NCBI RefSeq assembly: GCF_029227915.1
Contig: NC_079879.1
Span: 372,001 to 436,000, forward strand
DNA length: 64,000 nt
Reading direction: 5' to 3'
Source: Hydractinia symbiolongicarpus
Taxonomy: Eukaryota; Cnidaria; Hydrozoa; Anthoathecata; Hydractiniidae
Part shown: one piece after another, positions 49,700 to 63,000 of the stretch
Layout: each line of letters opens with the position of its first letter
Position numbering within the stretch: position 1 is the stretch's first letter
The notes under the pieces: model-generated
Told to the model about the DNA's origin: nothing
What the model saw: only the letters and a program-made list of their open reading frames with translations
Database searches by the model: none
Program-made: the position numbers and the translations under genes

Positions 49700-50308
49700 A
49701 TGAGACTTGTAGTTTTCAATAATGATTTCATTTTTGATGAGACGCCGAAAAAAAGGAGTTTAATCTCCGGCAAATAAAAACCCGCGATTTCCCGTAAATC
49801 CCGGACCCGGCCCGTATAGTCGAATGTATACAAAGAAAGTAAACTGGGAGTAAACTCATTTCCCGAACGATTTTTGAAATTAATTTTTTACCACTAAAAC
49901 GCATAAGTCTTGAAGTTTTCAAAAATGATTTCATTTTTGATGAGACGCTGAATAAAAGGAGTTTAATCGCCGGCAAACGAAAACTCGCGATTTCCCGTAA
50001 ATCCCGGACTCGGCCCGTATAGTCAAAAGTTTACAAAGAAAGTACCCAGGGAGTAAACTCATTTCCCGAACGATTCTTTAAATTATTTTTTCACCACTAA
50101 AACGCATGAGACTTGTAGTTTTTAAAAATGATTTCATTTTTGATGAGACGCTGAATAAAAGGAGTTTAATCTCCGGCAAACGAAAACCCGCAATTTCCCG
50201 TAAATCCCGGACCCGGCCTGTATAGTCGAACGTATACAAAGAAAGTAAACAGGGAGTAAACTCATTTCCCGAACGATTTTTTAAATTATTTTTTTACCAC
50301 TAAAACGC
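49700..50308 (+). repeat. 3-monomer (609-bp) duplication, copy 1
   Basis: Three monomers: 49700 (caataatgattt, gccgaaaaaaagg, caaataaaaac), 49903 (ataagtcttgaag head, ctcgcg body, agtttac) and 50106 (gtttttaaaaatg head, cccgcaattt body, gaacg). They recur almost unchanged at 50309-50917. The HOR copies at 57616 and 63094 have only one version. Confidence 0.92.
49903..50105 (+). repeat. Hybrid monomer, two monomers shorter than sister copies
   Basis: The head (ataagtcttgaag) matches 57819 and 63297. The body (ctcgcg, cggactcggcccg, agtttac) matches 58224 and 63702, which lie two monomers further on in the sister copies. Copy 1 is therefore about 405 bp shorter here, by deletion in copy 1 or insertion in the ancestor of copies 2 and 3. 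Confidence 0.75.
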
Positions 50309-50917
50309 ATGAGACTTGTAGTTTTCAATAATGATTTCATTTTTGATGAGACGCCGAAAAAAAGGAGTTTAATCTCCGGCAAATAAAAACCCGCGATTTC
50401 CCGTAAATCCCGGACCCGGCCCGTATAGTCGAATGTATACAAAGAAAGTAAACTGGGAGTAAACTCATTTCCCGAACGATTTTTGAAATTAATTTTTTAC
50501 CACTAAAACGCATAAGTCTTGAAGTTTTCAAAAATGATTTCATTTTTGATGAGACGCTGAATAAAAGGAGTTTAATCGCCGGCAAACGAAAACTCGCGAT
50601 TTCCCGTAAATCCCGGACTCGGCCCGTATAGTCAAAAGTTTACAAAGAAAGTACCCAGGGAGTAAACTCATTTCCCGAACGATTCTTTAAATTATTTTTT
50701 CACCACTAAAACGCATGAGACTTGTAGTTTTTAAAAATGATTTCATTTTTGATGAGACGCTGAATAAAAGGAGTTTAATCTCCGGCAAACGAAAACCCGC
50801 AATTTCCCGTAAATCCCGGACCCGGCCTGTATAGTCGAACGTATACAAAGAAAGTAAACAGGGAGTAAACTCATTTCCCGAACGATTTTTTAAATTATTA
50901 TTTCACCACTAAAACGC
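50309..50917 (+). repeat. 3-monomer (609-bp) duplication, copy 2 and junction to next HOR
   Basis: It repeats 49700-50308; the only clear difference is the final linker, which switches to ttattatttcaccact and leads into HOR copy 2. The last monomer (50715) is a hybrid of a gtttttaaaaatg head with the K body found at 42596, so the large-HOR junction lies roughly between 50735 and 50800. Confidence 0.85.
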
Positions 50918-53900
50918 ATGAGACTTGTAGTTTTCAAAAATGATTTCATTTTTGATGAGACGCTGAATAAAAGGAGTTTAATCTCCGGCAAACGAAAACC
51001 CGCGATTTCCCGTAAATCCGGGACCCGGCCTGTACAGTCAAAAGTATACAAAGAAAGTACGCAGGGAGTAAACTCATTCCCCGAACGATTTTTTTAATTA
51101 TTATTTCACCACCAAAACGCATGAGACTTGTAGTTTTCAAAAATGATTTCATTTTTGATGAGACGCTAAATAAAAGGAGTTTAATCGCCGGCAAACGAAA
51201 ACCCGCGATTTCCCGTATATCCCGGACTCGGCCAGTATAGTCGAATGTATACAAAGAAAGTACCCAGGGAGTAAACTCATTTCCCGAACGATTTTTTAAA
51301 TTATTATTTCACCACCAAAACGCATGAGACTTGTAGTTTTCAAAAATGATTTCATTTTTGATGAGACGCTGAATAAAATGAGTTTAATCTCCGGCAAACG
51401 AAAACCCGCGATTTCCCGTAAATCCCGGACCCGGCCTGTATAGTCGAATGTATACAAAGAAAGTAAACAGGGAGTAAACTCATTTCCCGAACGATTTTTT
51501 AAATTAATTTTTTACCACTAAAACGCATAAGACTTGTAGTTTTCAAAAATGATTTCATTTTTGATGAGACGCTGATTAAAAGGAGTTTAATCTCCGGCAA
51601 ACAAAAACCCGCGATTTCCCGTAAATCCCGGACTCGGCCCGAATAGTCGAATGTATACAAAGAAAGTACCCAGGGAGTAAACTCATTTCCCGAACAATTT
51701 TTTAAATTATTTTTTCACCACCAAAACGCATGAGACTTGTAGTTTTCAAAAATGATTTTATTTTTGATGAGACGCTGAATAATAGGAGTTTAATTTCCGG
51801 CAAACAAAAACCCGCGATTTCCCGTAAATCCGGGACCCGGCCGGTATAGTCAAAAGTGTACAAAGAAAGTACCCAAGGAGTAAATTCATTTCCCGAACGA
51901 TTCTTTAAATTATTTTTTCACCACTAAAACGCATGAGACTTGTAGTTTTCAAAAATGATTTCATTTTTGATGAGACGCTAAATAAAAGGAGTTTAATCGC
52001 CGGCAAACGAAAACCCGCGATTTCCCGTATATCCCGGACTCGGCCAGTATAGTCGAATGTATACAAAGAAAGTACCCAGGGAGTAAACTCATTTCCCGAA
52101 CGATTTTTTAAATTATTATTTCACCACCAAAACGCATGAGACTTGTAGTTTTCAAAAATGATTTCATTTTTGATGAGACGCTGATTAAAAGGAGTTTAAT
52201 CTCCGGCAAACAAAAACCCGCGATTTCCCGTAAATCCCGGACTCGGCCCGAATAGTCGAATGTATACAAAGAAAGTACCCAGGGAGTAAACTCATTTCCC
52301 GAACAATTTTTTAAATTATTTTTTCACCACCAAAACGCATGAGACTTGTTGTTTTCAAAAATGATTTTATTTTTGATGAGACGCTGAATAATAGGAGTTT
52401 AATTTCCGGCAAACAAAAACCCGCGATTTCCCGTAAATCCGGGACCCGGCCGGTATAGTCAAAAGTGTACAAAGAAAGTACCCAAGGAGTAAATTCATTT
52501 CCCGAACGATTCTTTAAATTATTTTTTCACCACTAAAACGCATGAAACTTGTAGTTTTCAAAAATGATTTCATTTTTGATGAGACGCTAAATAAAAGGAG
52601 TTTAATCGCCGGCAAACGAAAACCCGCGATTTCCCGTATATCCCGGACTCGGCCAGTATAGTCGAATGTATACAAAGAAAGTACCCAGGGAGTAAACACA
52701 TTTCCCGAACGATTTTTTAAATTATTATTTCACCACCAAAACGCATGAGACTTGTAGTTTTCAAAAATGATTTCATTTTTGATGAGACGCTGAATAAAAG
52801 GAGTTTAATCTCCGGCAAACGAAAACCCGCGATTTCCCGTAAATCCGGGACCCGGCCTGTACAGTCAAAAGTATACAAAGAAAGTACGCAGGGAGTAAAT
52901 TCATTTCCCGAACGATTTTTTAAATTAATATTTCACCACCAAAACGCATGAGACTTGTAGTTTTCAAAAATGATTTCATTTTTGATGAGACGCTGAATAA
53001 AAGGAGTTTAATCTCCGGCAAACGAAAACCCGCGATTTCCCGTAAATCCCGGACCCGGCCTGTATAGTCGAATGTATACAAAGAAAGTAAACAGGGAGTA
53101 AACTCATTTCCCGAACGATTTTTCAAATTATTATTTCACCACCAAAACGCATGAGACTTGTAGTTTTCAAAAATGATTTCATTTTTGATGAGACGCTGAA
53201 TAAAAGGAGTTTAATCTCCGGCAAACGAAAACCCGCGATTTCCCGTAAATCCGGGACCCGGCCTGTACAGTCAAAAGTATACAAAGAAAGTACGCAGGGA
53301 GTAAACTCATTTCCCGAACGATTTTTTAAATTATTATTTCACCACCAAAACGCATGAGACTTGTAGTTTTCAAAAATGATTTCATTTTTGATGAGACGCT
53401 GAATAAAAGGAGTTTAATCTCCGGCAAACGAAAACCCGCAATTTCCCGTAAATCCCGGACCCGGCCTGTATAGTCGAACGTATACAAAGAAAGTAAACAG
53501 GGAGTAAACTCATTTCCCGAACGATTTTTTAAATTATTATTTCACCACTAAAACGCATAAGACTTGTAGTTTTCAAAAATGATTTCATTTTTGATGAGAC
53601 GCTGAATAAAAGGAGTTTAATCTCCGGCAAACGAAAACCCGCGATTTCCCGTAAATCCGGGACCCGGCCTGCACAGTCAAAAGTATACAAAGAAAGTACG
53701 CAGGGAGTAAACTCATTCCCCGAACGATTTTTTTAATTATTATTTCACCACCAAAACGCATGAGACTTGTAGTTTTCAAAAATGATTTCATTTTTGATGA
53801 GACGCTAAATAAAAGGAGTTTAATCGCCGGCAAACGAAAACCCGCGATTTCCCGTATATCCCGGACTCGGCCAGTATAGTCGAATGTATACAAAGAAAGT

Positions 53901-56900
53901 ACCCAGGGAGTAAACTCATTTCCCGAACGATTTTTTAAATTATTATATCACCACCAAAACGCATGAGACTTGTAGTTTTCAAAAATGATTTCATTTTTGA
54001 TGAGACGCTGAATAAAATGAGTTTAATCTCCGGCAAACGAAAACCCGCGATTTCCCGTAAATCCCGGACCCGGCCTGTATAGTCGAATGTATACAAAGAA
54101 AGTAAACAGGGAGTAAACTCATTTCCCGAACGATTTTTTAAATTAATTTTTTACCACTAAAACGCATAAGACTTGTAGTTTTCAAAAATGATTTCATTTT
54201 TGATGAGAAGCTGATTAAAAGGAGTTTAATCTCCGGCAAACAAAAACCCGCGATTTCCCGTAAATCCCGGACTCGGCCCGAATAGTCGAATGTATACAAA
54301 GAAAGTACCCAGGGAGTAAACTCATTTCCCGAACAATTTTTTAAATTATTTTTTCACCACCAAAACGCATGAGACTTGTAGTTTTCAAAAATGATTTTAT
54401 TTTTGATGAGACGCTGAATAATAGGAGTTTAATTTCCGGCAAACAAAAACCCGCGATTTCCCGTAAATCCGGGACCCGGCCGGTATAGTCAAAAGTGTAC
54501 AAAGAAAGTACCCAAGGAGTAAATTCATTTCCCGAAAGATTCTTTAAATTATTTTTTCACCACTAAAACGCATGAGACTTGTAGTTTTCAAAAATGATTT
54601 CATTTTTGATGAGACGCTAAATAAAAGGAGTTTAATCGCCGGCAAACGAAAACCCGCGGTTTCCCGTATATCCCGGACTCGGCCAGTATAGTCGAATGTA
54701 TACAAAGAAAGTACCCAGGGAGTAAACTCATTTCCCGAATGATTTTTTAAATTATTATTTCACCACCAAAACGCATGAGACTTGTAGTTTTCAAAAATGA
54801 TTTCATTTTGGATGAGACGCTGAATAAAAGGAGTTTAATCTCCGGCAAACGAAAACCCGCGATTTCCCGTAAATCCGGGACCCGGCCTGTACAGTCAAAA
54901 GTATACAAAGAAAGTACGCAGGGAGTAAATTCATTTCCCGAACGATTTTTTAAATTATTATTTCACCACCAAAACGCATGAGACTTGTAGTTTTCAAAAA
55001 TGATTTCATTTTTGATGAGACGCTGAATAAAAGGAGTTTAATCTCCGGCAAACGAAAACCCGCGATTTCCCGTAAATCCCGGACCCGGCCCGTATAGTCG
55101 AATGTATACAAAGAAAGTAAACAGGGAGTAAACTCATTTCCCGAACGATTTTTTAAATTATTATTTCACCACCAAAACGCATGAGACTTGTAGTTTTCAA
55201 AAATGATTTCATTTTTGATGAGACGCTGAATAAAAGGAGTTTAATCTCCGGTAAACGAAAACCCGCGATTTCCCGTAAATCCGGGACCCGGCCTGTACAG
55301 TCAAAAGTATACAAAGAAAGTACGCAGAGAGGAAACTCATTTCCCGAACGATTTTTTAAATTATTATTTCACCACCAAAACGCATGAGACTTGTAGTTTT
55401 CAAAAATAATTTCATTTTTGATGAGACGCTAAATAAAAGGAGTTTAATCGCCGGCAAACGAAAACCCGCGATTTCCCGTATATCCCGGACTCTGCCAGTA
55501 CAGTCGAATGTATACAAAGAAAGTACCCAGGGAGTAAACTCATTTCCCGAACGATTTTTTAAATTATTATTTCACCACCAAAACGCATGAGACTTGTAGT
55601 TTTCAAAAATGATTTCATTTTTGATGAGACGCTGAATAAAAGGAGTTTAATCTCCGGCAAACGAAAACCCGCGATTTCCCGTAAATCCGGGACCCGACCT
55701 GTACAGTCAAAAGTATATAAAGAAAGTACGCAGGGAGTAAACTCATTTCCCGAACGATTTTTTAAATTATTATTTCACCACCAAAACGCATGAGACTTGT
55801 AGTTTTCAAAAATGATTTCATTTTTGATGAGACGCTGAATAAAAGGAGTTTAATCTCCGTCAAACGAAAACCCGCGATTTCCCGTAAATCCCGGACCCGG
55901 CCTGTATAGTCGAATGTATACAAAGAAAGTAAACAGGGAGTAAACTCATTTCCCGAACGATTTTTTAAATTAATTTTTTACCACTAAAACGCATAAGACT
56001 TGTAGTTTTCAAAAATGATTTCATTTTTGATGAGACGCTGATTAAAAGGAGTTTAATCTCCGGCAAACAAAAACCCGCGATTTCCCGTAAATCCCGGACT
56101 CGGCCCGAATAGTCGAATGTATACAAAGAAAGTACCCAGGGAGTAAACTCATTTCCCGAACAATTTTTTAAATTATTTTTTCACCACCAAAACGCATGAG
56201 ACTTGTAGTTTTCAAAAATGATTTTATTTTTGATGAGACGCTGAATAAAAGGAGTTTAATCTCCGGCAAACGAAAACCCGCGATTTCCCGTAAATCCCAG
56301 ACTCGGCCCGTATAGTCAAAAGTATACAAAGAAAGTACCCAGGGATTAAACTCATTTCCCGAACGATTCTTTAAATTATTTTTCACCACTAAAACGCATG
56401 AGACTTGTAGTTTTCAAAAACGATTTCATTTTTGATGAGACGCTGATTAAAAGGAGTTTAATCTCCGGCAAACAAAAACCCGCGATTTCCCGTAAATCCC
56501 GGACTCGGCCCGAATAGTCGAATGTATACAAAGAAAGTACCCAGGGAGTAAACTCATTTCCCGAACAATTTTTTAAATTATTTTTTCACCACCAAAACGC
56601 ATGAGACTTGTAGTTTTCAAAAATGATTTTATTTTTGATGAGACGCTGAATAAAAGTAGTTTAATCGCCGGCAAACGAAAACCCGCGATTTCCCGTATAT
56701 CCCGGACTCGGCCAGTATAGTCGAATGTATACAAAAAAAAGTACCCAGGGAGTAAACTCATTTCCCGAACGATTTTTTAAATTATTATTTCACCACCAAA
56801 ACGCATGAGACTTGTAGTTTTCAAAAATGATTTCATTTTTGATGAGACGCTGAATAAAAAGAGTTTAATCTCCGGCAAACAAAAACCCGTGATTTCCCGT

Positions 56901-58426
56901 AAATCCGGCACCCGGCCCGTATAGTCAAAAGTACACAAAAAAGTACGCAGGGAGTAAACTCATTTCCCGAACGATTCTTTAAATAATTTTTTCACCACTA
57001 AAATGCATGAGACTTTTAGTTTTCAAAAATGATTTCATTGTTGATGAGACGCTGAATAAAAGGAGTTTAATCGCCGGCAAACGAAAACCCGCGATTTCCC
57101 GTATATCCCGGACTCGGCCCGTATAATCGAATGTATACAAAGAAAGTACCCAGGAATTAAACTCATTTCCCGAACGATTTTTTAAATTATTTTTTCACCA
57201 CTAAAACGCATGAGACTTGTAGTTTTCAAAAATGATTTCATTTTTGATGAGACGCTGAATAAAAGGAGTTTAATCGCCGGCAAACGAAAACCCGCGATTT
57301 CCCGTATATCCCGGACTCGGCCAGTATAGTCGAATGTATACAAAGAAAGTACCCAGGGAGTAAACTCATTTCCCGAACGATTTTTTAAATTATTATTTCA
57401 CCACCAAAACGCATGAGACTTGTAATTTTCAAAAATGTATTCATTTTTGATGAGACGCTGAATAAAAGGAGTTTAATCTCCGGCAAACGAAAACCCGCAA
57501 TTTCCCGTAAATCCGGGACCCGGCCTGTACAGTCAAAAGTATACAAAGAAAGTACGCAGGGAGTAAACTCATTTCCCGAACGATTTTTTAAATTATTTTT
57601 TTACCACTAAAACGCATGAGACTTGTAGTTTTCAATAATGATTTCATTTTTGATGAGACGCCGAAAAAAAGGAGTTTAATCTCCGGCAAATAAAAACCCG
57701 CGATTTCCCGTAAATCCCGGACCCGGCCCGTATAGTCGAATGTATACAAAGAAAGTAAACTGGGAGTAAACTCATTTCCCGAACGATTTTTGAAATTAAT
57801 TTTTTACCACTAAAACGCATAAGTCTTGAAGTTTTCAAAAATGATTTCATTTTTGATGAGACGCTGAATAAAAGGAGTTTAATCGCCGGCAAACGAAAAC
57901 CCGTGATTTCCCGTAAATCCCGCACCCGGCCCGTATAGTCAAAAGTACACAAAGAAAGTACGCAGGGAGTAAACTCATTTCCCGAGCGATTCTTTAAATA
58001 ATTGTTTCACCACTAAAAAGCATGAGACTTGTAGTTTTTAAAAATGATTTCATTTTTGATGAGACGCTGAATAAAAGGAGTTTAATCGCCGGCAAACGAA
58101 AACACGCGATTTCCCGTATATCCCAGACTCTGCCCGTATAGTCATAAGTATACAAAGAAAGTACGCAGGGAGTAAACTCATTTCCCGAACGATTCTTTAA
58201 ATTATTTTTTACCACTAAAACGCATGAGACTTGTAGTTTTCAAAAATGATTTCATTTTTGATGAGACGCTGAATAAAAGGAGTTTAATCGCCGGCAAACG
58301 AAAACTCGCGATTTCCCGTAAATCCCGGACTCGGCCCGTATAGTCAAAAGTTTACAAAGAAAGTACCCAGGGAGTAAACTCATTTCCCGAACGATTCTTT
58401 AAATTATTTTTTCACCACTAAAACGC
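50715..58426 (+). repeat. ~8-kb HOR, copy 2
   Basis: It aligns to copy 1 at +8,119 as far as 55384, then at +7,916 to 57819. It lacks the extra 47468-type monomer and the 609-bp duplication, but has two extra monomers at 57819-58223 (one with ctaaaaagcatgag and cataagtatac). It keeps the doubled E-F-L trio and the 202/204/202 indel set. Private differences include acttgttgtttt at about 52364 and cattttggatgag at about 54806. Confidence 0.9.
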
Positions 58427-60049
58427 ATGAGACTTGTAGTTTTTAAAAATGATTTCATTTTTGATGAGACGCTGAATAAAAGGAGTTTAATCTCCGGCAA
58501 ACGAAAACCCGCGATTTCCCGTATATCCCGGACTCGGCCCGTATAGTCGAATGTATACAAAGCAAGTACCCAGGGAGTAAACTTATTTCCTGAACGATTT
58601 TTTAAATTATTTTTTCACCACTAAAACGAATGAGACTTGTAGTTTTTAAAAATGATTTCATTTTTGATGAGACGCCGAATAAAAGGAGTTTAATCTCCGG
58701 CAAACAAAAACCCGCGATTTCCCGTAAATCCCGGACCCTGCCCGTATAGTCGAATGTATACAAAGAAAGTAAACTGGGAGTAAACTCATTTCCCGAACGA
58801 TTTTTTAAATTAATTTTTTACCACTAAAACGCATAAGACTTGTAGTTTTCAAAAATGATTTCATTTTTGATGACACGCTGAATAAAAGGAGTTTAATCGC
58901 CGGCAAACGAAAACCCGCGATTTCCCGTTAATCCCGGACTCGGCCCGTATAGTCAAAAGTGTAGAAAGAAAGTACCCAGGGAGTAAACTCATTTCCCGAA
59001 CGATTCTTTAAATTATTTTTTCAGCACTAAAACGCATGAGACTTGTAGTTTTCAAAAATGATTTCATTTTTGATGAGACGCTGAATAAAAGGAGTTTAAT
59101 CTCCGGCAAACGAAAACCCGTGATTTCCCGTAAATCCCGGACCCGGCTCGTATAGTCAAAAGTACACAAAGAAAGTACGCAGGGAGTAAACACATTTCCC
59201 GAACGATTCTTTAAATTATTTTTTCACCACTAAAACGCATGAGACTTGTAGTTTTCAAAAATGATTTCGTTTTGGATGAGTCGCTGAATAAAAGAAGTTT
59301 AATCGCCGGCAAACGAAAACCCGCAATTTCCCGTAAATCCCGGGCTTGGCCTGTATAGTCGAGTGTATACAAAGAAAGTACCCAGGGAGTAAACTCATTT
59401 TCTGAAAAATTTTTAAATTATTTTTTCACCACTAAGACGCATGAGACTTTTAGTTTTCAAAAATGATTTCATTTTTGATGAGACGCTGAATAAAAGGAGT
59501 TTAATCGCCGGCAAACGAAAACCAGCGATTTCCCGTAAATCCCGGACTCGGCCCGTATAGTCAAAAGTGTACAAAGAAAGTACCCAGGGAGTAAACTCAT
59601 TTCCCGAACGATTCTTTAAATTATTTTTTCACCACTAAAACGCATGAGACTTGTAGTTTTCAAAAATGATTTCATTTTTGATGAGACGCTGAATAAAAGG
59701 AGTTTAATTTCCGGCAAACGAAAACCCGTGATTTCCCGTAAATCCCGGACCCGGCCCGCATAGTCAAAAGTACACAAAGAAAGTACGCAGGGAGTAAACT
59801 CATTTCCCGAACGATTCTTTAAATTATTTTTTTACCACAAAAACGCATGAGTCTTGTAGTTTTCAAAAATGATTTCATTTTTGATGAGACGCTGAATAAA
59901 AGGAGTTTAATCTCCGGCAAACGAAAACCCGTGATTTCCTGTAAATCCCGGACCCGGCCCGAATAGTCGAATGTATACAAAGAAAGTACCCAGGGAGTAA
60001 ACTCATTTCCCGAACAATTTTTTAAATTATTTTTTCACCACCAAAACGC
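58427..60049 (+). repeat. Island of 812-bp-HOR and M-N-O monomers
   Basis: 58427 (aaagcaag, cttatttcctg), 58630 (gccgaat, ccctgccc, gtaaactggg) and 58833 (gtgtagaaag) match 19900-20508. They are followed by O (59036, ggctcg), M (59239, 202 bp), N (59441), O (59644) and an O-headed hybrid (59847). The block resembles 19900-22335 some 38.5 kb away and sits between copies 2 and 3 of the J/K-type HOR. Confidence 0.82.
59847..60049 (+). repeat. Hybrid O/E monomer at the start of HOR copy 3
   Basis: Type O (accacaaaaacg linker before it, cccgtg, cggacccggccc) switches to an E body (gaatagtcgaatg, acccagggag, gaacaattt) at about 59955-59961. From there the sequence follows copy 2 from about 54280. 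This is a clear recombination joint inside the CCCG block. Confidence 0.82.
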
Positions 60050-63000
60050 ATGAGACTTGTAGTTTTCAAAAATGATTTTATTTTTGATGAGACGCTGAAT
60101 AATAGGAGTTTAATTTCCGGCAAACAAAAACCCGCGATTTCCCGTAAATCCGGGACCCGGCCGGTATAGTCAAAAGTGTACAAAGAAAGTACCCAAGGAG
60201 TAAATTCATTTCCCGAAAGATTCTTTAAATTATTTTTTCACCACTAAAACGCATGAGACTTGTAGTTTTCAAAAATGATTTCATTTTTGATGAGACGCTA
60301 AATAAAAGGAGTTTAATCGCCGGCAAACGAAAACCCGCGGTTTCCCGTATATCCCGGACTCGGCCAGTATAGTCGAATGTATACAAAGAAAGTACCCAGG
60401 GAGTAAACTCATTTCCCGAATGATTTTTTAAATTATTATTTCACCACCAAAACGCATGAGACTTGTAGTTTTCAAAAATGATTTCATTTTTATTGAGACG
60501 CTGAATAAAAGGAGTTTAATCTCCGGCAAACGAAAACCCGCGATTTCCCGTAAATCCGGGACCCGGCCTGTACAGTCAAAAGTATACAAAGAAAGTACGC
60601 AGGGAGTAAATTCATTTCCCGAACGATTTTTTAAATTATTATTTCACCACCAAAACGCATGAGACTTGTAGTTTTCAAAAATGATTTCATTTTTGATGAG
60701 ACGCTGAATAAAAGGAGTTTAATCTCCGGCAAACGAAAACCCGCGATTTCCCGTAAATCCCGGACCCGGCCCGTATAGTCGAATGTATACAAAGAAAGTA
60801 AACAGGGAGTAAACTCATTTCCCGAACGATTTTTTAAATTATTATTTCACCACCAAAACGCATGAGACTTGTAGTTTTCAAAAATGATTTCATTTTTGAT
60901 GAGACGCTGAATAAAAGGAGTTTAATCTCCGGCAAACGAAAACCCGCGATTTCCCGTAAATCCGGGACCCGGCCTGTACAGTCAAAAGTATACAAAGAAA
61001 GTACGCAGAGAGGAAACTCATTTCCCGAACGATTTTTTAAATTATTATTTCACCACCAAAACGCATGAGACTTGTAGTTTTCAAAAATAATTTCATTTTT
61101 GATGAGACGCTAAATAAAAGGAGTTTAATCGCCGGCAAACGAAAACCCGCGATTTCCCGTATATCCCGGACTCGGCCAGTACAGTCGAATGTATACAAAG
61201 AAAGTACCCAGGGAGTAAACTCATTTCCCGAACGATTTTTTAAATTATTATTTCACCACCAAAACGCATGAGACTTGTAGTTTTCAAAAATGATTTCATT
61301 TTTGATGAGACGCTGAATAAAAGGAGTTTAATCTCCGGCAAACGAAAACCCGCGATTTCCCGTAAATCCGGGACCCGACCTGTACAGTCAAAAGTATATT
61401 AAGAAAGTACGCAGGGAGTAAACTCATTTCCCGAACGATTTTTTAAATTATTATTTCACCACCAAAACGCATGAGACTTGTAGTTTTCAAAAATGATTTC
61501 ATTTTTGATGAGACGCTGAATAAAAGGAGTTTAATCTCCGTCAAACGAAAACCCGCGATTTCCCGTAAATCCCGGACTCGGCCCGAATAGTCGAATGTAT
61601 ACAAAGAAAGTACCCAGGGAGTAAACTCATTTCCCGAACAATTTTTTAAATTATTTTTTCACCACCAAAACGCATGAGACTTGTAGTTTTCAAAAATGAT
61701 TTTATTTTTGATGAGACGCTGAATAAAAGGAGTTTAATCTCCGGCAAACGAAAACCCGCGATTTCCCGTAAATCCCAGACTCGGCCCGTATAGTCAAAAG
61801 TATACAAAGAAAGTACCCAGGGATTAAACTCATTTCCCGAACGATTCTTTAAATTATTTTTCACCACTAAAACGCATGAGACTTGTAGTTTTCAAAAACG
61901 ATTTCATTTTTGATGAGACGCTGATTAAAAGGAGTTTAATCTCCGGCAAACAAAAACCCGCGATTTCCCGTAAATCCCGGACTCGGCCCGAATAGTCGAA
62001 TGTATACAAAGAAAGTACCCAGGGAGTAAACTCATTTCCCGAACAATTTTTTAAATTATTTTTTCACCACCAAAACGCATGAGACTTGTAGTTTTCAAAA
62101 ATGATTTTATTTTTGATGAGACGCTGAATAAAAGTAGTTTAATCGCCGGCAAACGAAAACCCGCGATTTCCCGTATATCCCGGACTCGGCCAGTATAGTC
62201 GAATGTATACAAAAAAAAGTACCCAGGGAGTAAACTCATTTCCCGAACGATTTTTTAAATTATTATTTCACCACCAAAACGCATGAGACTTGTAGTTTTC
62301 AAAAATGATTTCATTTTTGATGAGACGCTGAATAAAAAGAGTTTAATCTCCGGCAAACAAAAACCCGTGATTTCCCGTAAATCCGGCACCCGGCCCGTAT
62401 AGTCAAAAGTACACAAAAAAGTACGCAGGGAGTAAACTCATTTCCCGAACGATTCTTTAAATATCTTTTTCACCACTAAAATGCATGAGACTTTTAGTTT
62501 TCAAAAATGATTTCATTGTTGATGAGACGCTGAATAAAAGGAGTTTAATCGCCGGCAAACGAAAACCCGCGATTTCCCGTATATCCCGGACTCGGCCCGT
62601 ATAATCGAATGTATACAAAGAAAGTACCCAGGAATTAAACTCATTTCCCGAACGATTTTTTAAATTATTTTTTCACCACTAAAACGCATGAGACTTGTAG
62701 TTCTCAAAAATGATTTCATTTTTGATGAGACGCTGAATAAAAGGAGTTTAATCGCCGGCAAACGAAAACCCGCGATTTCCCGTATATCCCGGACTCGGCC
62801 AGTATAGTCGAATGTATACAAAGAAAGTACCCAGGGAGTAAACTCATTTCCCGAACGATTTTTTAAATTATTATTTCACCACCAAAACGCATGAGACTTG
62901 TAATTTTCAAAAATGTATTCATTTTTGATGAGACGCTGAATAAAAGGACTTTAATCTCCGGCAAACGAAAACCCGCAATTTCCCGTAAATCCGGGACCCG

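Larger units (their letters stand above)
42596..50714 (+). repeat. ~40-monomer (8.12-kb) HOR, copy 1
   Basis: From the monomer at 42799 to that at 47265 every monomer matches one at +8,119. From 47671 to about 49903 the offset is +7,916, because copy 1 has one extra monomer (47468). Contents are J, K, L and E/F variants, with a sub-repeat of 13 monomers (42596-44016 matches 45235-46655 at +2,639) and a 3-monomer duplication at 44017-44625. Shared indels (202, 204 and 202 bp at 48280, 48685 and 48889) recur in copies 2 and 3. By eye I noted only about ten substitutions over the first 5 kb. Confidence 0.9.
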
